Positions 1 to 8,331 of a stretch of DNA of 64,000 bases are shown piece by piece. The DNA is taken from positions 84,570 through 148,569 of the IMG/VR virus record IMGVR_UViG_3300036939_000023, one strand, 5' to 3'. A program made the translations under genes and the position numbers. The DNA comes from a virus. Numbering within the stretch: position 1 is the stretch's first letter; each line of letters begins with the position of its first letter. The notes below the pieces were generated by a model. The model saw only the letters and a program-made list of their open reading frames with translations, was not told where the DNA came from and ran no database searches.

Positions 1-120
1 AGTAAATAGTTCTTTATTATCTAATTCTTTACTAACTACTAATTTAATATCATAATTGTAATTAGTATCTAATGTAAAACTAGGTACTACAAATACATCA
101 TAATCTTCACTACTATTCAT
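1..120 (-). CDS. Unknown protein, amino-terminal part only
   Basis: These are the first 40 codons of a leftward gene that runs off the left edge. The product starts MNSSEDYDVFVVP and has an acidic amino terminus. The ATG at 120 is supported by a TATAATTAT box whose -10 ends 21 bases upstream, the same spacing as at other genes here. No family is recognised. Confidence 0.6.
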   Translation of the reverse strand, partial: MNSSEDYDVFVVPSFTLDTNYNYDIKLVVSKELDNKELFT

Positions 121-137
121 TGACTAGTTTAGTTAAG

Positions 138-146
138 ATAATTATA
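138..146 (-). promoter_or_regulatory. TATAATTAT promoter box
   Basis: Read leftward this is TATAATTATCT, preceded by ACA. Its TATAAT ends 21 bases before the ATG at 120. The box at 905-913 has the same flanks. There is no clear -35. Confidence 0.6.
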
Positions 147-154
147 TGTATTAG

Positions 155-886
155 TTATTTAGCTAACTTAGTTACTTGTTCTTTAAGCTCTACTGCTAAT
201 TGTCTAAGTACGTTATAACTAGTACCAAAATTAACAATGGACTTATCTACTGGTACACCTAATTCTTCACTAAAACCAACAATAGCTTTAATTACTTTAA
301 CATGAGGAGCTTCATCTAATACTTTACCTATTAAGTGTCTTGTAAACAATCTATATCCATAGCCACAGAATCTAGCACCACACTTTACCTCTGCTCTAGC
401 TAAATTATCTGTTACATCTCTACTATCTGGATTAATTACACTATTCATGCTATTATCCATTAAGGGAAAATCTAAAGCAGTAGTTCTTAATCCAGTTTCT
501 AAATCGATAACATAAGGTTTTACTACTACTCCTCTATAGCCATAGGTAATCTCATTATTAAGTTCTTGTATCCTAGTGTTTAACTTTTTCTTTTCTTTCC
601 ATGCGTCTTTACTATCAGGTACATTATTTAAAGCTTCAATAGCTTCTTGTTTTTGCTTAGTTAAAAACTCTTTATCACTAACTGTAGATTTAATATAAAA
701 TAAGTTGTTACCTTCATCTGTTAATTCATACTGAATACTATAGTTAGGATAATGTTGTTTAAAGCCTACATAAAATGCATGTACATCTAAATAATCAAAA
801 TTATTTTGAGTTTTAGTATGAAAAATGAAATCTGGATCATTATAAGCTGCAAAGTACTTATCTTCAGGTACAAAAAAGTATGTCAT
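155..886 (-). CDS. Probable single-strand annealing protein (DUF1071/Sak-like)
   Basis: This 243-residue protein has, in its carboxy half, the pattern FPLMDNSMNSV, then a DxxDNLARAEVKCGARFCGYG stretch. That resembles the LPVMDxxN and NxAxxRCLxKAxAxxGLG blocks of DUF1071, a group of phage recombinases related to Sak and ERF. Such proteins bind single-stranded DNA and anneal complementary strands during phage recombination. The middle (about residues 75-115) is lysine and glutamate rich and probably helical. The start at 886 lies 22 bases from a promoter box. The family match is from motif memory only, so the protein could be a divergent relative or an unrelated DNA-binding protein. Confidence 0.5.
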   Translation of the reverse strand: MTYFFVPEDKYFAAYNDPDFIFHTKTQNNFDYLDVHAFYVGFKQHYPNYSIQYELTDEGNNLFYIKSTVSDKEFLTKQKQEAIEALNNVPDSKDAWKEKKKLNTRIQELNNEITYGYRGVVVKPYVIDLETGLRTTALDFPLMDNSMNSVINPDSRDVTDNLARAEVKCGARFCGYGYRLFTRHLIGKVLDEAPHVKVIKAIVGFSEELGVPVDKSIVNFGTSYNVLRQLAVELKEQVTKLAK

Positions 887-904
887 TTAATCATTTAGTA
901 ATAG

Positions 905-913
905 ATAATTATA
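905..913 (-). promoter_or_regulatory. TATAATTAT promoter box
   Basis: Leftward ACATATAATTATCT box. The -10 ends 22 bases before the ATG at 886. Confidence 0.6.
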
Positions 914-921
914 TGTACTAC

Positions 922-1080
922 TTAGTTACTTATTAAACTATCTAAATAACTAATTTCAATACCACATTTGTTACAATACTTTACTGCTGCATCATACATC
1001 TGTTTAGTATGTACTTCATCATTGTTATTTCTGTAAATCTTAATTACTTGAATATACCAATTTAAGTTAGTTAATGACAT
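922..1080 (-). CDS. Small unknown protein with a CxxC pair
   Basis: This 52-codon reading frame starts inside the 3' end of the Rnl2 gene, overlapping it by 14 bases, and is probably translated from the same transcript. The product is MSLTNLNWYIQVIKIYRNNN followed by a segment with YCNKCGI, a single CxxC pair. It is too short to assign. It ends just before the promoter box of the next gene, consistent with being the last gene of the RNA-repair operon. Confidence 0.55.
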   Translation of the reverse strand: MSLTNLNWYIQVIKIYRNNNDEVHTKQMYDAAVKYCNKCGIEISYLDSLISN

Positions 1081-2035
1081 TTAACCACACACTTCTAATA
1101 GTGTTACTACATAACTTATTTAACTGCTTATTTACATTCTTGCTAATCACTAACTGATTGTCTTTACTATAATCTTCAATAACATCTTTAATATATAATC
1201 CTAACACTTTACCAAAGTCATTACTAGTTAACTCTCCTAACTTACTAGTTACTGAGTAAACTCTACTTTCTGTAATTAGTTCAGTTAGTTTAGTTAATAC
1301 TATATTCTCTTCTTCTGTTAATGTAACTATTTTAGCTGGAGGTCTACCTTTGTTACTACTTTCTTTAAATTCTGGAGACTTGCATTTAATAATTACTCTA
1401 TCTCCAGTTCTTAATGTTAAGTAGTTAACTGGTTTAATTACATAACCTTCTTCATTATTAACTTCTAATTTCTTATAATCATTATTTAGTAGATTAGGTA
1501 TTAGTGAGTTAAAGGTTAAGTTGTTAGTGCAGTAAGTTAAAGAGTCTTGTAAATTACCTCTAAAATGTTCTGGCGCTAACTTTAGCTTAGTATAATAAGT
1601 TAGTACTTTTAAGACTTTATAGTTAATATAATTAAGGTTAACTATATTATCTTCTATCCAAGTAACTAAGATATCAAAAACAATAAATTCTCTGCCACTA
1701 CAGTATTTAACTCTATTGTTAATACCATCTCCAATTAACTCTCCATATACTTGAATTTGTTCTATCGGAGATTCATCATTAAATACTTTAAATAAATATC
1801 TAATATCTTGACTGTATTTATCTATTACAGGTTTACAATTAAAGAATGTACTATCAACTATTTGTGTTCTACTTGCTACTTGTACTTCATTACCATCACA
1901 AATAAAACTAAAGTTAGCTCCATCTAATTTACTAGTTACTACAAATTCTTCATTACCATAACCATGTTCAATGATACTGTTAATGTACTTTTCTCTGTAA
2001 CTGTTCTCAATACTGCTGTACTTAGTAAATTGCAT
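1067..2035 (-). CDS. rnl2: RNA ligase, T4 Rnl2 type
   Basis: This 322-residue ATP-dependent RNA ligase is of the T4 gp24.1 (Rnl2) family and seals breaks with 3'-OH and 5'-phosphate ends. All nucleotidyl-transferase motifs can be seen in order: motif I VTSKLDGANFSF with the lysine that becomes adenylated (about residue 37), an ASRT element, motif III VYGELIGDGI, motif IIIa REFIVFDILV, motif IV NEEGYVIKP and motif V VIIKCKSPEFKE. The length is close to T4 Rnl2 (334). It follows the kinase/phosphatase gene across a TAA-TT-ATG junction and so completes an RNA-repair operon with both an Rnl1- and an Rnl2-type ligase. Confidence 0.92.
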   Translation of the reverse strand: MQFTKYSSIENSYREKYINSIIEHGYGNEEFVVTSKLDGANFSFICDGNEVQVASRTQIVDSTFFNCKPVIDKYSQDIRYLFKVFNDESPIEQIQVYGELIGDGINNRVKYCSGREFIVFDILVTWIEDNIVNLNYINYKVLKVLTYYTKLKLAPEHFRGNLQDSLTYCTNNLTFNSLIPNLLNNDYKKLEVNNEEGYVIKPVNYLTLRTGDRVIIKCKSPEFKESSNKGRPPAKIVTLTEEENIVLTKLTELITESRVYSVTSKLGELTSNDFGKVLGLYIKDVIEDYSKDNQLVISKNVNKQLNKLCSNTIRSVWLNVIN

Positions 2036-2037
2036 AA

Positions 2038-2895
2038 TTAAAACTCGTATTCTCTACCTACTTTAAATACAAATAAACCTAACTTATTCCAACAGTTTCT
2101 AATTACACTAGGTCTGTCATCTAATACAAATTTAACATTGTAGTAAGGTTCAATATGTTGATAATATAATTCTTCTTTAATTACATAATCTTTTCTACTA
2201 TCTCCAGTAGCTCTCATTAGTAATAAACCATTAGGAGCTTTATTGTTAATTAAGAATGTTCTAGTAGGTTCTTCATATTTCTGTTCTCTACCAGTTAAAT
2301 AAATTATTGTGCAATCATTACTATATCTATTAAGTACATCTAATACTTCATTGCAAACATCATCTTTATCACAAGTAGAACAATCAAAGTAACTTCTACC
2401 ATGATTGTTTAAAGCTAAAGTGCCATCTAAATCTACTAAGATACAATTAGCTTTATTACTATCTATTTTTCTACTAACTGGTTTACAAACAAAGTCATAA
2501 TACTGTTTTAAAATTACATCTTTACCTACACTATTTAATCTCTGCAAATCTTGTTTAATACAAGTTTCTATAGATACATCTAAAAATGACTTAATCTCTA
2601 CTGTTGCTTTATCTTTTACTAATTGTCTAATACGTTCTTCATGTTTAGGTGCTAAATTAGTGTCTGCAACTATAATATTTTTACTTTCTTCAATAGCTGC
2701 TAATATAATTGCATCTCTTATTTTAAGTACAAAATTTTCATTTCCTTTACTATATTTGCCATTATCTAACATTAGACGTAAATCATCTTTGCATACAATT
2801 TTAGTATTTGAATGTTGTTTAATGTATTCTTTAGCCCAATAACTTTTACCACTACCACTAAGTCCTATAGTTAAAATTACAGTTGGGTTGTCCAT
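2038..2895 (-). CDS. pnk: Polynucleotide 5'-kinase/3'-phosphatase
   Basis: This 285-residue protein has the T4 Pnkp architecture. The amino-terminal kinase has the P-loop GLSGSGKS (about residues 11-18). The carboxy-terminal HAD phosphatase carries LVDLDGTLALN with the catalytic DxDGT (about residues 154-158). T4 Pnkp is 301 residues. The enzyme converts 2',3'-cyclic phosphate/5'-OH ends, as left by anticodon nucleases, into ligatable ends. The gene overlaps the end of the Rnl1 gene by 19 bases and sits 2 bases before the Rnl2 gene, so the three are almost certainly co-translated for tRNA repair. Confidence 0.93.
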   Translation of the reverse strand: MDNPTVILTIGLSGSGKSYWAKEYIKQHSNTKIVCKDDLRLMLDNGKYSKGNENFVLKIRDAIILAAIEESKNIIVADTNLAPKHEERIRQLVKDKATVEIKSFLDVSIETCIKQDLQRLNSVGKDVILKQYYDFVCKPVSRKIDSNKANCILVDLDGTLALNNHGRSYFDCSTCDKDDVCNEVLDVLNRYSNDCTIIYLTGREQKYEEPTRTFLINNKAPNGLLLMRATGDSRKDYVIKEELYYQHIEPYYNVKFVLDDRPSVIRNCWNKLGLFVFKVGREYEF

Positions 2896-3974
2896 TGATA
2901 TAACTTCTTAATATCTAAATCTAATAAAAACTGTTCTACTGTACTAACTCTATTTAAGTACAAATTAAATAAACAATTACTATAAAAATAGTCTTTAACA
3001 CTTAATGCAAATTCTTTTCTATCTGTTATCTGTTTAGTTGTTATCCAAGTGTAGTTAATAGTTTCTACTAACTTGTTGTACTTATTATTTAAATTAACTA
3101 TTTCTTCTTCTAGTTCATTAAAGTAAGTTAATAGTTCTTCCGTTTCATTTCTTCTAATAACATCTAATAATGCATAAGGTGTATTAGTATTACTACGAAT
3201 ATGATGTAGAGCTACATATTCTTCACTCTTAATCTTAATCCTGTTAAAGTTACTATCAACTACTACAAGTCCTTCTAACTGATTACCTTTAGTAGTACTT
3301 AAGTAATCTAGTATTTGTTGTATATTAGTTAATTTATATTGTTTAACTATTTCATAATTAAGACAGCTAGCTAATCCAGCTAATGACATAACAGCAATTT
3401 CTACATAATCACTTAATCTTCTAGCACCTAATAACACTAATTTAGGCTTTTTATATTCAACAACTACTTTATTGTAAATACTGCATAATTCAAATATAAA
3501 AGTATAATTATTATTACTTATAAAATGTGTAGGTAACTTATAATCTAACTGATTAAAGACTCTCCAAAACAATTGTTCAAAAGTAAAGTCATAACCATTA
3601 ACTTCACCACCTGCATCTGCTTTACCACTAGTAGCTATAAGCCATTCTGAGCGGTAATAGAATAGTTGTACAAGACTTCCATCTAACTTCTCCTGAACAA
3701 CTGCTGTAGACCAATCTATAACCTTCTCAGCTTCATTCTGTCCATAGTTATAAAATCGTTTAAATGGATAACTAATTACTTTCCAATCATCATCTTCATC
3801 TAAAATAATTCCTCTACATTCTTGTACTACTGGATGATAAGTAGGTGACTTAATTTGATCATATTTAAGTAATACTAAATTAGGATATTTGCTATGTCTA
3901 TTATGTTTAATACCTAATTCAGTTTCTAACTGTTCTAGTGAATTATTACTTAAGTAGCTTTGTATTTCTAACAT
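2877..3974 (-). CDS. rnlA: RNA ligase, T4 Rnl1 type (tRNA repair)
   Basis: This 365-residue ligase resembles T4 gp63 (374 residues), which reseals tRNA cut in the anticodon loop. Visible motifs are RGIILDE (about 54-60), motif I VVQEKLDGSLVQLF with the nucleophilic lysine (about residue 94), a SGK element after motif I, the IFELCSIYNKVVVEY segment (motifs III/IIIa), motif IV LEGLVVV and motif V RIKIKSEEYV. It is the first gene of the operon, with kinase/phosphatase and Rnl2 downstream. In T4 this pair defeats the PrrC anticodon nuclease, so a similar counter-defence role is inferred here. Confidence 0.92.
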   Translation of the reverse strand: MLEIQSYLSNNSLEQLETELGIKHNRHSKYPNLVLLKYDQIKSPTYHPVVQECRGIILDEDDDWKVISYPFKRFYNYGQNEAEKVIDWSTAVVQEKLDGSLVQLFYYRSEWLIATSGKADAGGEVNGYDFTFEQLFWRVFNQLDYKLPTHFISNNNYTFIFELCSIYNKVVVEYKKPKLVLLGARRLSDYVEIAVMSLAGLASCLNYEIVKQYKLTNIQQILDYLSTTKGNQLEGLVVVDSNFNRIKIKSEEYVALHHIRSNTNTPYALLDVIRRNETEELLTYFNELEEEIVNLNNKYNKLVETINYTWITTKQITDRKEFALSVKDYFYSNCLFNLYLNRVSTVEQFLLDLDIKKLYQWTTQL

Positions 3975-4063
3975 ATTCTAATTCTTAGATGTATTAAGCT
4001 GTAAGGCATCTAAAACAGTCTTTGATATAAAACTATCTTAAATGCCTCCTAAAAGCTTATAGG

Positions 4064-4570
4064 TCAATTTGGCAAAATACTAATAAAGAACCAAATAGCA
4101 ATAAGAAACATCCAACCTAATAAATCAAACCACCAACCTAACCAACTTAAATTTCTCCACCTCATATATAAGTTTAAGTTAGTAGGTTTTTTAACATATT
4201 CAACTCCTTCACTGCCTTTACCAATAAATCGTTCATTAAGTTTAAGACTTAAATTACTAATAGCTACTGGATCTGTAACGTTATCACTTTCATTAATTGA
4301 AGTAATAATTCTATTACTATAAAAATTACTTAACTCACAATAAGGATTAGTTTTAATAAAAATACAAGTATTCCCTTTAGTTAAATGATTGTTTTCCATC
4401 CAAGTCTTAACGTGATTAAATTGTTGGATAGCTTCTTTAGGTGTACTATCTACTGCATAACTAATAGGTGCTGAATAGTTATTATGAATACTAATATTTG
4501 TTACAACAATACTACCCCAATTAATAATAAAAGGAACTGTTGCAACTGCTAATGCTAGTAATTTTTTCAT
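4064..4570 (-). CDS. Membrane or envelope protein, unknown
   Basis: The 168-residue product has a signal-like amino terminus (MKKLLALAVATVPFIINWG, about residues 1-24) and a strongly hydrophobic carboxy end rich in tryptophan (about 142-167). It probably has two membrane anchors with an exported middle that carries two cysteines (NTCIFIKTNPYC). A hydrophobic -10 region (TATATAAT around 4600) and an AAAGGA ribosome site precede the ATG. Lysis or superinfection exclusion would fit such a topology, but nothing identifies it. Confidence 0.65.
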   Translation of the reverse strand: MKKLLALAVATVPFIINWGSIVVTNISIHNNYSAPISYAVDSTPKEAIQQFNHVKTWMENNHLTKGNTCIFIKTNPYCELSNFYSNRIITSINESDNVTDPVAISNLSLKLNERFIGKGSEGVEYVKKPTNLNLYMRWRNLSWLGWWFDLLGWMFLIAIWFFISILPN

Positions 4571-4677
4571 TGTTATATCCTTTAAGCTAACTGTTAATTA
4601 TATATTGAGCTACAAGACACCTAAACTATCATCAAGTACAAATCTACCTTCAAGCAGCTTAAGTGTCTTTAAATCTA

Positions 4678-4899
4678 CTACAGCTTCATTTGACGAATAC
4701 TAATTACTTCATCTTTGTGAAAGATAAAGATACCTAGATGTTCAGTAAATACTACTATGTAATCTACTAACTTAATGTAGAAGGCATACTGTAATTTAAG
4801 TACACTACCATCTTCATAAGTTAAAGTTACACGACTATTAAAGTCTTTGTAAGTTAAGTAACTATCAATAACTTTAGCTGCTTTTTCAATCTTCTTCAT
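4678..4899 (-). CDS. Unknown 73-residue protein
   Basis: The product begins with a lysine-rich helix (MKKIEKAAKVIDSYLTY) followed by beta-type segments. No family is recognised. Between this gene and the next, arms AAGACAC (4615-4621) and GTGTCTT (4665-4671) could form a long-loop hairpin without a U-run. Confidence 0.55.
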   Translation of the reverse strand: MKKIEKAAKVIDSYLTYKDFNSRVTLTYEDGSVLKLQYAFYIKLVDYIVVFTEHLGIFIFHKDEVISIRQMKL

Positions 4900-4908
4900 C
4901 GTTCAATC

Positions 4909-5205
4909 CTAATTACTACAACTACTCGTAATCACTCGTTGATTAACAGTTACTACTTCTTTAGTAGATACCTTTACTAACTGTTCTTCATATTTAATCC
5001 AATTAGCTAAGTAAATAATTAAGTTATCTACACTTCTAATTTATTCATGGTAAGGTAATCTCTTATATTTACCGATAAACAATTCTTCAACTAAATACCA
5101 AGAAGCTAATCTAGATAAAGAAGCATCTAGAATATTAGTAATTACTGCATATAAATTAGTTAATGTTAAATACAATAATCTTAGAGTATCTAGTACATAT
5201 AACAT
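4909..5205 (-). pseudogene. Unknown protein interrupted by an in-frame TAA
   Basis: Starting at ATG 5205, a 54-codon frame ends at TAA (5041-5043), then continues open in the same frame for 43 more codons to a TAG at 4909. The two parts read as one protein: a hydrophobic helical first half (MLYVLDTLRLLYLTLTNLY) and a charged second half (IRSVDNLIIYLANWIKYEEQ). The upstream gene joins by TAA-TT-ATG. It may be a recent nonsense mutation, a sequencing error, or a short gene with a fossil tail. If the stop is real only the first 54 residues (5041-5205) are made. Confidence 0.5.
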
Positions 5206-5207
5206 AA

Positions 5208-5738
5208 TTAATTCCAATGTAAGTCTAATGATTTAATAGCTGTGTATAACCAACACTCTTTAGTTGTTGTAGTACCTATTCTCTTACCTTCTTTAAATCT
5301 AACTAAGTCTTTAAGTATTCCTCTTACACTATTACTGTTGTCTAAGTATTCATGATACTTAAATAAACCGCTAGGTAATAATCGTAACTTAGCATCTTTA
5401 TACTCAATTAAGTCTTCTACTGACTGTCTTAGTAAATTACCATGTGGACTAGGAGCTAAATATAATGTACTAAACCCATTAACTTCCTTATCAAATGAAT
5501 AAGTTACTTTATCTTTACTTAAGTCATACTCACAATCATCAGCTAAATATTGTACATAATCCTCTAACTTAAATAAACAGAAATTAGGTTTAGCAAAGGT
5601 TAGTGTTTCTCTTAAAAAATGCCTATAGTAATCATCTTGTTTATTTACACTGAATACTAACTTAACTCCAATATCATGCTTACGTTTATGTATTTTAAGT
5701 GCATGTATTTTAGTTATATTTAAATCTAATTTTTTCAT
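5208..5738 (-). CDS. Unknown protein, paralogue of the 24707-25048 product
   Basis: The 176-residue product starts MKKLDLNITKIHALK. I place the start at 5738 because the promoter box at 5756-5764 lies 21 bases upstream, and a start at 5753 would fall too close to the box. Residues around VKLVFSVNKQDDYYRHF and the carboxy end (SNSVRGILKDLVRF ... ECWLYTAIKSLDLHW) match the protein encoded at 24707-25048 in order. The function is unknown. Confidence 0.65.
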   Translation of the reverse strand: MKKLDLNITKIHALKIHKRKHDIGVKLVFSVNKQDDYYRHFLRETLTFAKPNFCLFKLEDYVQYLADDCEYDLSKDKVTYSFDKEVNGFSTLYLAPSPHGNLLRQSVEDLIEYKDAKLRLLPSGLFKYHEYLDNSNSVRGILKDLVRFKEGKRIGTTTTKECWLYTAIKSLDLHWN

Positions 5739-5755
5739 TATCTCTAAACTCACTA

Positions 5756-5764
5756 ATAATTATA
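5756..5764 (-). promoter_or_regulatory. TATAATTAT promoter box
   Basis: Leftward AATATAATTATTAG. The -10 ends 21 bases before the ATG at 5738, which decides that start. Confidence 0.55.
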
Positions 5765-5772
5765 TTTATTAA

Positions 5773-5877
5773 TTATTCTTGTATTAACTGATTAACATAC
5801 TTAACTGGAATACTAAACTTATACTTCTTATACTTAACAAATACTTTATTGCACTTAGGATAAAAAGTTAACTTCAT
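5773..5877 (-). CDS. Very small basic protein
   Basis: A 34-codon frame (MKLTFYPKCNKVFVKYKKYK ...) lies between a coiled-coil gene 5 bases away and the promoter box at 5756. It is lysine and tyrosine rich. Coding status rests on tight packing and codon use only. Confidence 0.4.
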   Translation of the reverse strand: MKLTFYPKCNKVFVKYKKYKFSIPVKYVNQLIQE

Positions 5878-5882
5878 AACAA

Positions 5883-6107
5883 CTAATCCTTATGTACTAT
5901 TGCTTTAACTTGATTGATACTATGCTCTAGTTCTTTAGTGTAATTATTTAAGTTACTTAATTCTATCTCTTTATTAAATAATTTATTACTACATCTATCT
6001 AGTTCAGCTTCTACTGCTATTAGTAACTGCTCTTGATTATGTAACTTTAATTCTAGTTGCTTAATTGTGTTAACTAAACAGAACTTACTCTTAAGGTAAT
6101 TAATCAT
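5883..6107 (-). CDS. Coiled-coil protein
   Basis: This 74-residue protein is predicted to be almost all coiled coil (heptads from about residue 15 to 70, IKQLELKLHNQEQLLIAVEA). Its start overlaps the end of the next coiled-coil gene by 8 bases. The shared layout (short amino-terminal segment, then coil) suggests the two neighbours are paired or duplicated. Confidence 0.6.
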   Translation of the reverse strand: MINYLKSKFCLVNTIKQLELKLHNQEQLLIAVEAELDRCSNKLFNKEIELSNLNNYTKELEHSINQVKAIVHKD

Positions 6108-6471
6108 AATTATGTAAATCTTTAGCTAATTGATTTATGTTATCTAACACAAAACATTTAAGGTTATCTAACTTTTGTTCTTTGAAATAAATATCTTCTT
6201 CTAATTGAGTAATTTTAATTAATAAGTTATCTACTTGTGATCTAGTTTCTTGTAATTCTTGTACTAAATCATTGTTACGTTCATCAGCTACTTCTAAGTT
6301 AGCTTTTAACCTATCTTGATTTAGAATTTGCTGTCTTAGTTGTATCACTTCAGATTCTAAATTTTGAAGTTCAATACTTTGCTGCTCAAGTATTTCATTA
6401 TTATATTTTTGTATTCTCTTTAGTTCCTCAATATAATCACTAACACCTAACAACTTAAGTAGTAGTTTCAT
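6100..6471 (-). CDS. Coiled-coil protein
   Basis: This 123-residue protein has continuous heptads from about residue 20 to 105 (LESEVIQLRQQILNQDRLK ... ITQLEEDIYFKEQKL). It is a partner or paralogue of the protein encoded immediately downstream. It may have a structural or scaffolding role; no family is recognised. Confidence 0.65.
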   Translation of the reverse strand: MKLLLKLLGVSDYIEELKRIQKYNNEILEQQSIELQNLESEVIQLRQQILNQDRLKANLEVADERNNDLVQELQETRSQVDNLLIKITQLEEDIYFKEQKLDNLKCFVLDNINQLAKDLHNYD

Positions 6472-6521
6472 TTCTTATCCTTGCATAATTAGTAGTAATA
6501 AAGATAAATGTATTAATTAAG

Positions 6522-6899
6522 TTAACTACAATAATCTAATTTTATTAGTTCTACTCTTCTTTTACCTGCATTTGTTAATCCATTACTATCCCAGCAATTA
6601 TCTGTATCATGTAGAACTTGTAATTCACTTAAAAATAATCTACCTAATTCTTTAATTTCATCTGGCACTAATTCATATACAACATCTGCATCTACTGATC
6701 TGTTATGTATACTTAAGCTAGTTTGATAATCAATATTTAATACTCTACCTATTGCACATCTTCTGCCATCTTTAGTACAGTACTCACAATAGTTATGTCC
6801 ATCTTTATCTGTTGTTAATGCACGTCTACTAGTATCTTCAGAATAGTAGTTAACTGTCTCATTAAGAAACTCTAATCTTCTTTGTTGAATAGTTTTCAT
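6522..6899 (-). CDS. Conserved phage protein with CAIGR motif, unknown function
   Basis: The 125-residue product starts RRLEFLNETVNYY within its first 20 residues and has a cysteine-containing core YCEYCTKDGRRCAIGRVL. The pattern 'RR..FL......Y' followed by 'C.Y......CAIGR' recurs in small early proteins of many phages without a known function. It ends with a helical segment and GLTNAGKRRVELI. It is one base from the downstream gene. Confidence 0.65.
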   Translation of the reverse strand: MKTIQQRRLEFLNETVNYYSEDTSRRALTTDKDGHNYCEYCTKDGRRCAIGRVLNIDYQTSLSIHNRSVDADVVYELVPDEIKELGRLFLSELQVLHDTDNCWDSNGLTNAGKRRVELIKLDYCS

Positions 6900-7112
6900 T
6901 TACTTATTCCTAAGTTGTTTTCTAACTTCTAGTCCCTTCTTTAATTTCAACTCACATACTGTTGAACATATAACTGCAATTAACTCTGATTCTATTTCTA
7001 ATACATCATAACCATCTAAGTACTTATTCTTAATAAATAACTCAATACTAGTAGATAGTCTTTTAGTTTCTTCATCTACTACTACATAATCTTCTGAGTA
7101 AATACTGTTCAT
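6900..7112 (-). CDS. Unknown acidic 70-residue protein
   Basis: The short product begins MNSIYSEDYVVVDEETKRLS and has an acidic amino half and a basic tail (GLEVRKQLRNK). It overlaps the upstream gene by 4 bases (ATGA type), so it is probably co-translated. No family is recognised. Confidence 0.55.
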   Translation of the reverse strand: MNSIYSEDYVVVDEETKRLSTSIELFIKNKYLDGYDVLEIESELIAVICSTVCELKLKKGLEVRKQLRNK

Positions 7113-7390
7113 AATTGAATAAACTTTATTGAATCTGGTACTAAATCTAAATCATTAAAACATAATTCAAACTTATTTTTTACTTCATCTTCTGTTACCT
7201 CATAAGCTTGAAGTATCTTATACCCCACTTTCTTTTGGAATCTAAGAACATCAGTAGTACTTAATTTATTTAAACTACTACCTGCATTTTCAGGATAATA
7301 ATAACTATCATCGATTCTTACTAGATAATTATCAAATTCTAGTGGAATTGTAAATACAAAGTACTTTTTATGACAATGTTCAAATATCAT
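7109..7390 (-). CDS. Unknown 93-residue protein
   Basis: The product starts MIFEHCHKKYFVFTIPLEFD and contains SSLNKLSTTDVLRFQKKVG. It overlaps its neighbours on both sides by 4 bases, which supports the frame. No family is recognised. Confidence 0.55.
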   Translation of the reverse strand: MIFEHCHKKYFVFTIPLEFDNYLVRIDDSYYYPENAGSSLNKLSTTDVLRFQKKVGYKILQAYEVTEDEVKNKFELCFNDLDLVPDSIKFIQL

Positions 7391-7536
7391 CTAAATACTC
7401 CAATGTATCTATCAATAAAAAATCTTCTATAGTAACAGTAGTAATGTCTTTCAATTAACTGTTTACTACTAATACCATAATAAGCAGCTATTAGTTGTTT
7501 AGTAAATACAGCTAATGCTCTGTACTTATATATCAT
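7387..7536 (-). CDS. Small basic protein
   Basis: A 49-codon frame (MIYKYRALAVFTKQLIAAYY ... HYYCYYRRFFIDRYIGVFR) fills the space between two other genes and overlaps each by 4 bases (ATGA type). It is tyrosine and arginine rich. The exact fit between its neighbours is the main evidence. Confidence 0.55.
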   Translation of the reverse strand: MIYKYRALAVFTKQLIAAYYGISSKQLIERHYYCYYRRFFIDRYIGVFR

Positions 7537-7823
7537 CGTATCTGTACTTTGTCTACTAAACTCTTAAACTTACTATAATTACTACAACTACCTTTAATCC
7601 AGTCTTTTACTGTATCACTACAATTGCTGAATATATTGTCAACTGTATCAAATCCATTCTTATAGCTATGTAATTGTGATAATGATAACTCTGTGTCTAC
7701 ATAATCACTGTAATTGTAGTTACTTGTTAGTCTTACTTTATTTAACTGTAAGTAATCATTAGGTAAGTAAAAGTTGTCATAGATGTTACGTTGAGGATTA
7801 TACCAAGTTACTGTAAAATTCAT
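7533..7823 (-). CDS. Unknown 96-residue protein
   Basis: The start is taken as the ATG at 7823 (MNFTVTWYNPQRNIYDNFYL) instead of a TTG two codons earlier. Tyrosine and serine rich, mixed alpha/beta. No family is recognised. Confidence 0.55.
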   Translation of the reverse strand: MNFTVTWYNPQRNIYDNFYLPNDYLQLNKVRLTSNYNYSDYVDTELSLSQLHSYKNGFDTVDNIFSNCSDTVKDWIKGSCSNYSKFKSLVDKVQIR

Positions 7824-7884
7824 AATCAATAAAATACTACTGAGCTAGTACCAATTAAGATAACTAGCTCATTTACAGTTAGTA

Positions 7885-8328
7885 TTATAGCTTCATTGTT
7901 GAAATAGCTTTAGTAATACTATTGTGTTCTAGTGGAGTTAAAGATTCAATATTACTAATTGCTACTCTAATACCTAAGTTCTTATCAAACTTATCTTTAT
8001 CACTACACTTAGATAATCCTTTACCTAAGCAAGTTAAGTAACCTAATTTAGTTCTTAATTTAATTTTCTTTGGATTTGAAAAATCATTTACTTCTACATC
8101 TAACAAAGGTAAATTATTAATGGAATATAAATATACTTCACAACTATTAGGATGCTTCTCTAATCTATTAGTAACTACTGGGTATTGTATTAACTCAATT
8201 TCTTCAGTATATTCATTTAGTACTTTTTTGTACTCGTAATAAGTATGTTTTCTACTAACTACACTTTTAAGTACTTGATATCTAATTAAGTACTTATCAC
8301 TACCAACTTCAACAATTAAACTGTTCAT
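7885..8328 (-). CDS. Unknown 147-residue protein
   Basis: The product starts MNSLIVEVGSDKYLIRYQVL and is mostly beta-type sequence, with a charged centre and the segment LGYLTCLGKGLSKCSDKDKF. It lies 3 bases from the next gene. No family is recognised. Confidence 0.55.
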   Translation of the reverse strand: MNSLIVEVGSDKYLIRYQVLKSVVSRKHTYYEYKKVLNEYTEEIELIQYPVVTNRLEKHPNSCEVYLYSINNLPLLDVEVNDFSNPKKIKLRTKLGYLTCLGKGLSKCSDKDKFDKNLGIRVAISNIESLTPLEHNSITKAISTMKL

Positions 8329-8331
8329 AAT

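Noticed and set aside
2660-2842. Rightward frame inside the kinase/phosphatase gene
   Set aside because: Shadow of a well-supported enzyme gene on the other strand. Similar shadows at 9027-9278, 10858-11103, 30021-30206 and 62607-62825 were dropped for the same reason.
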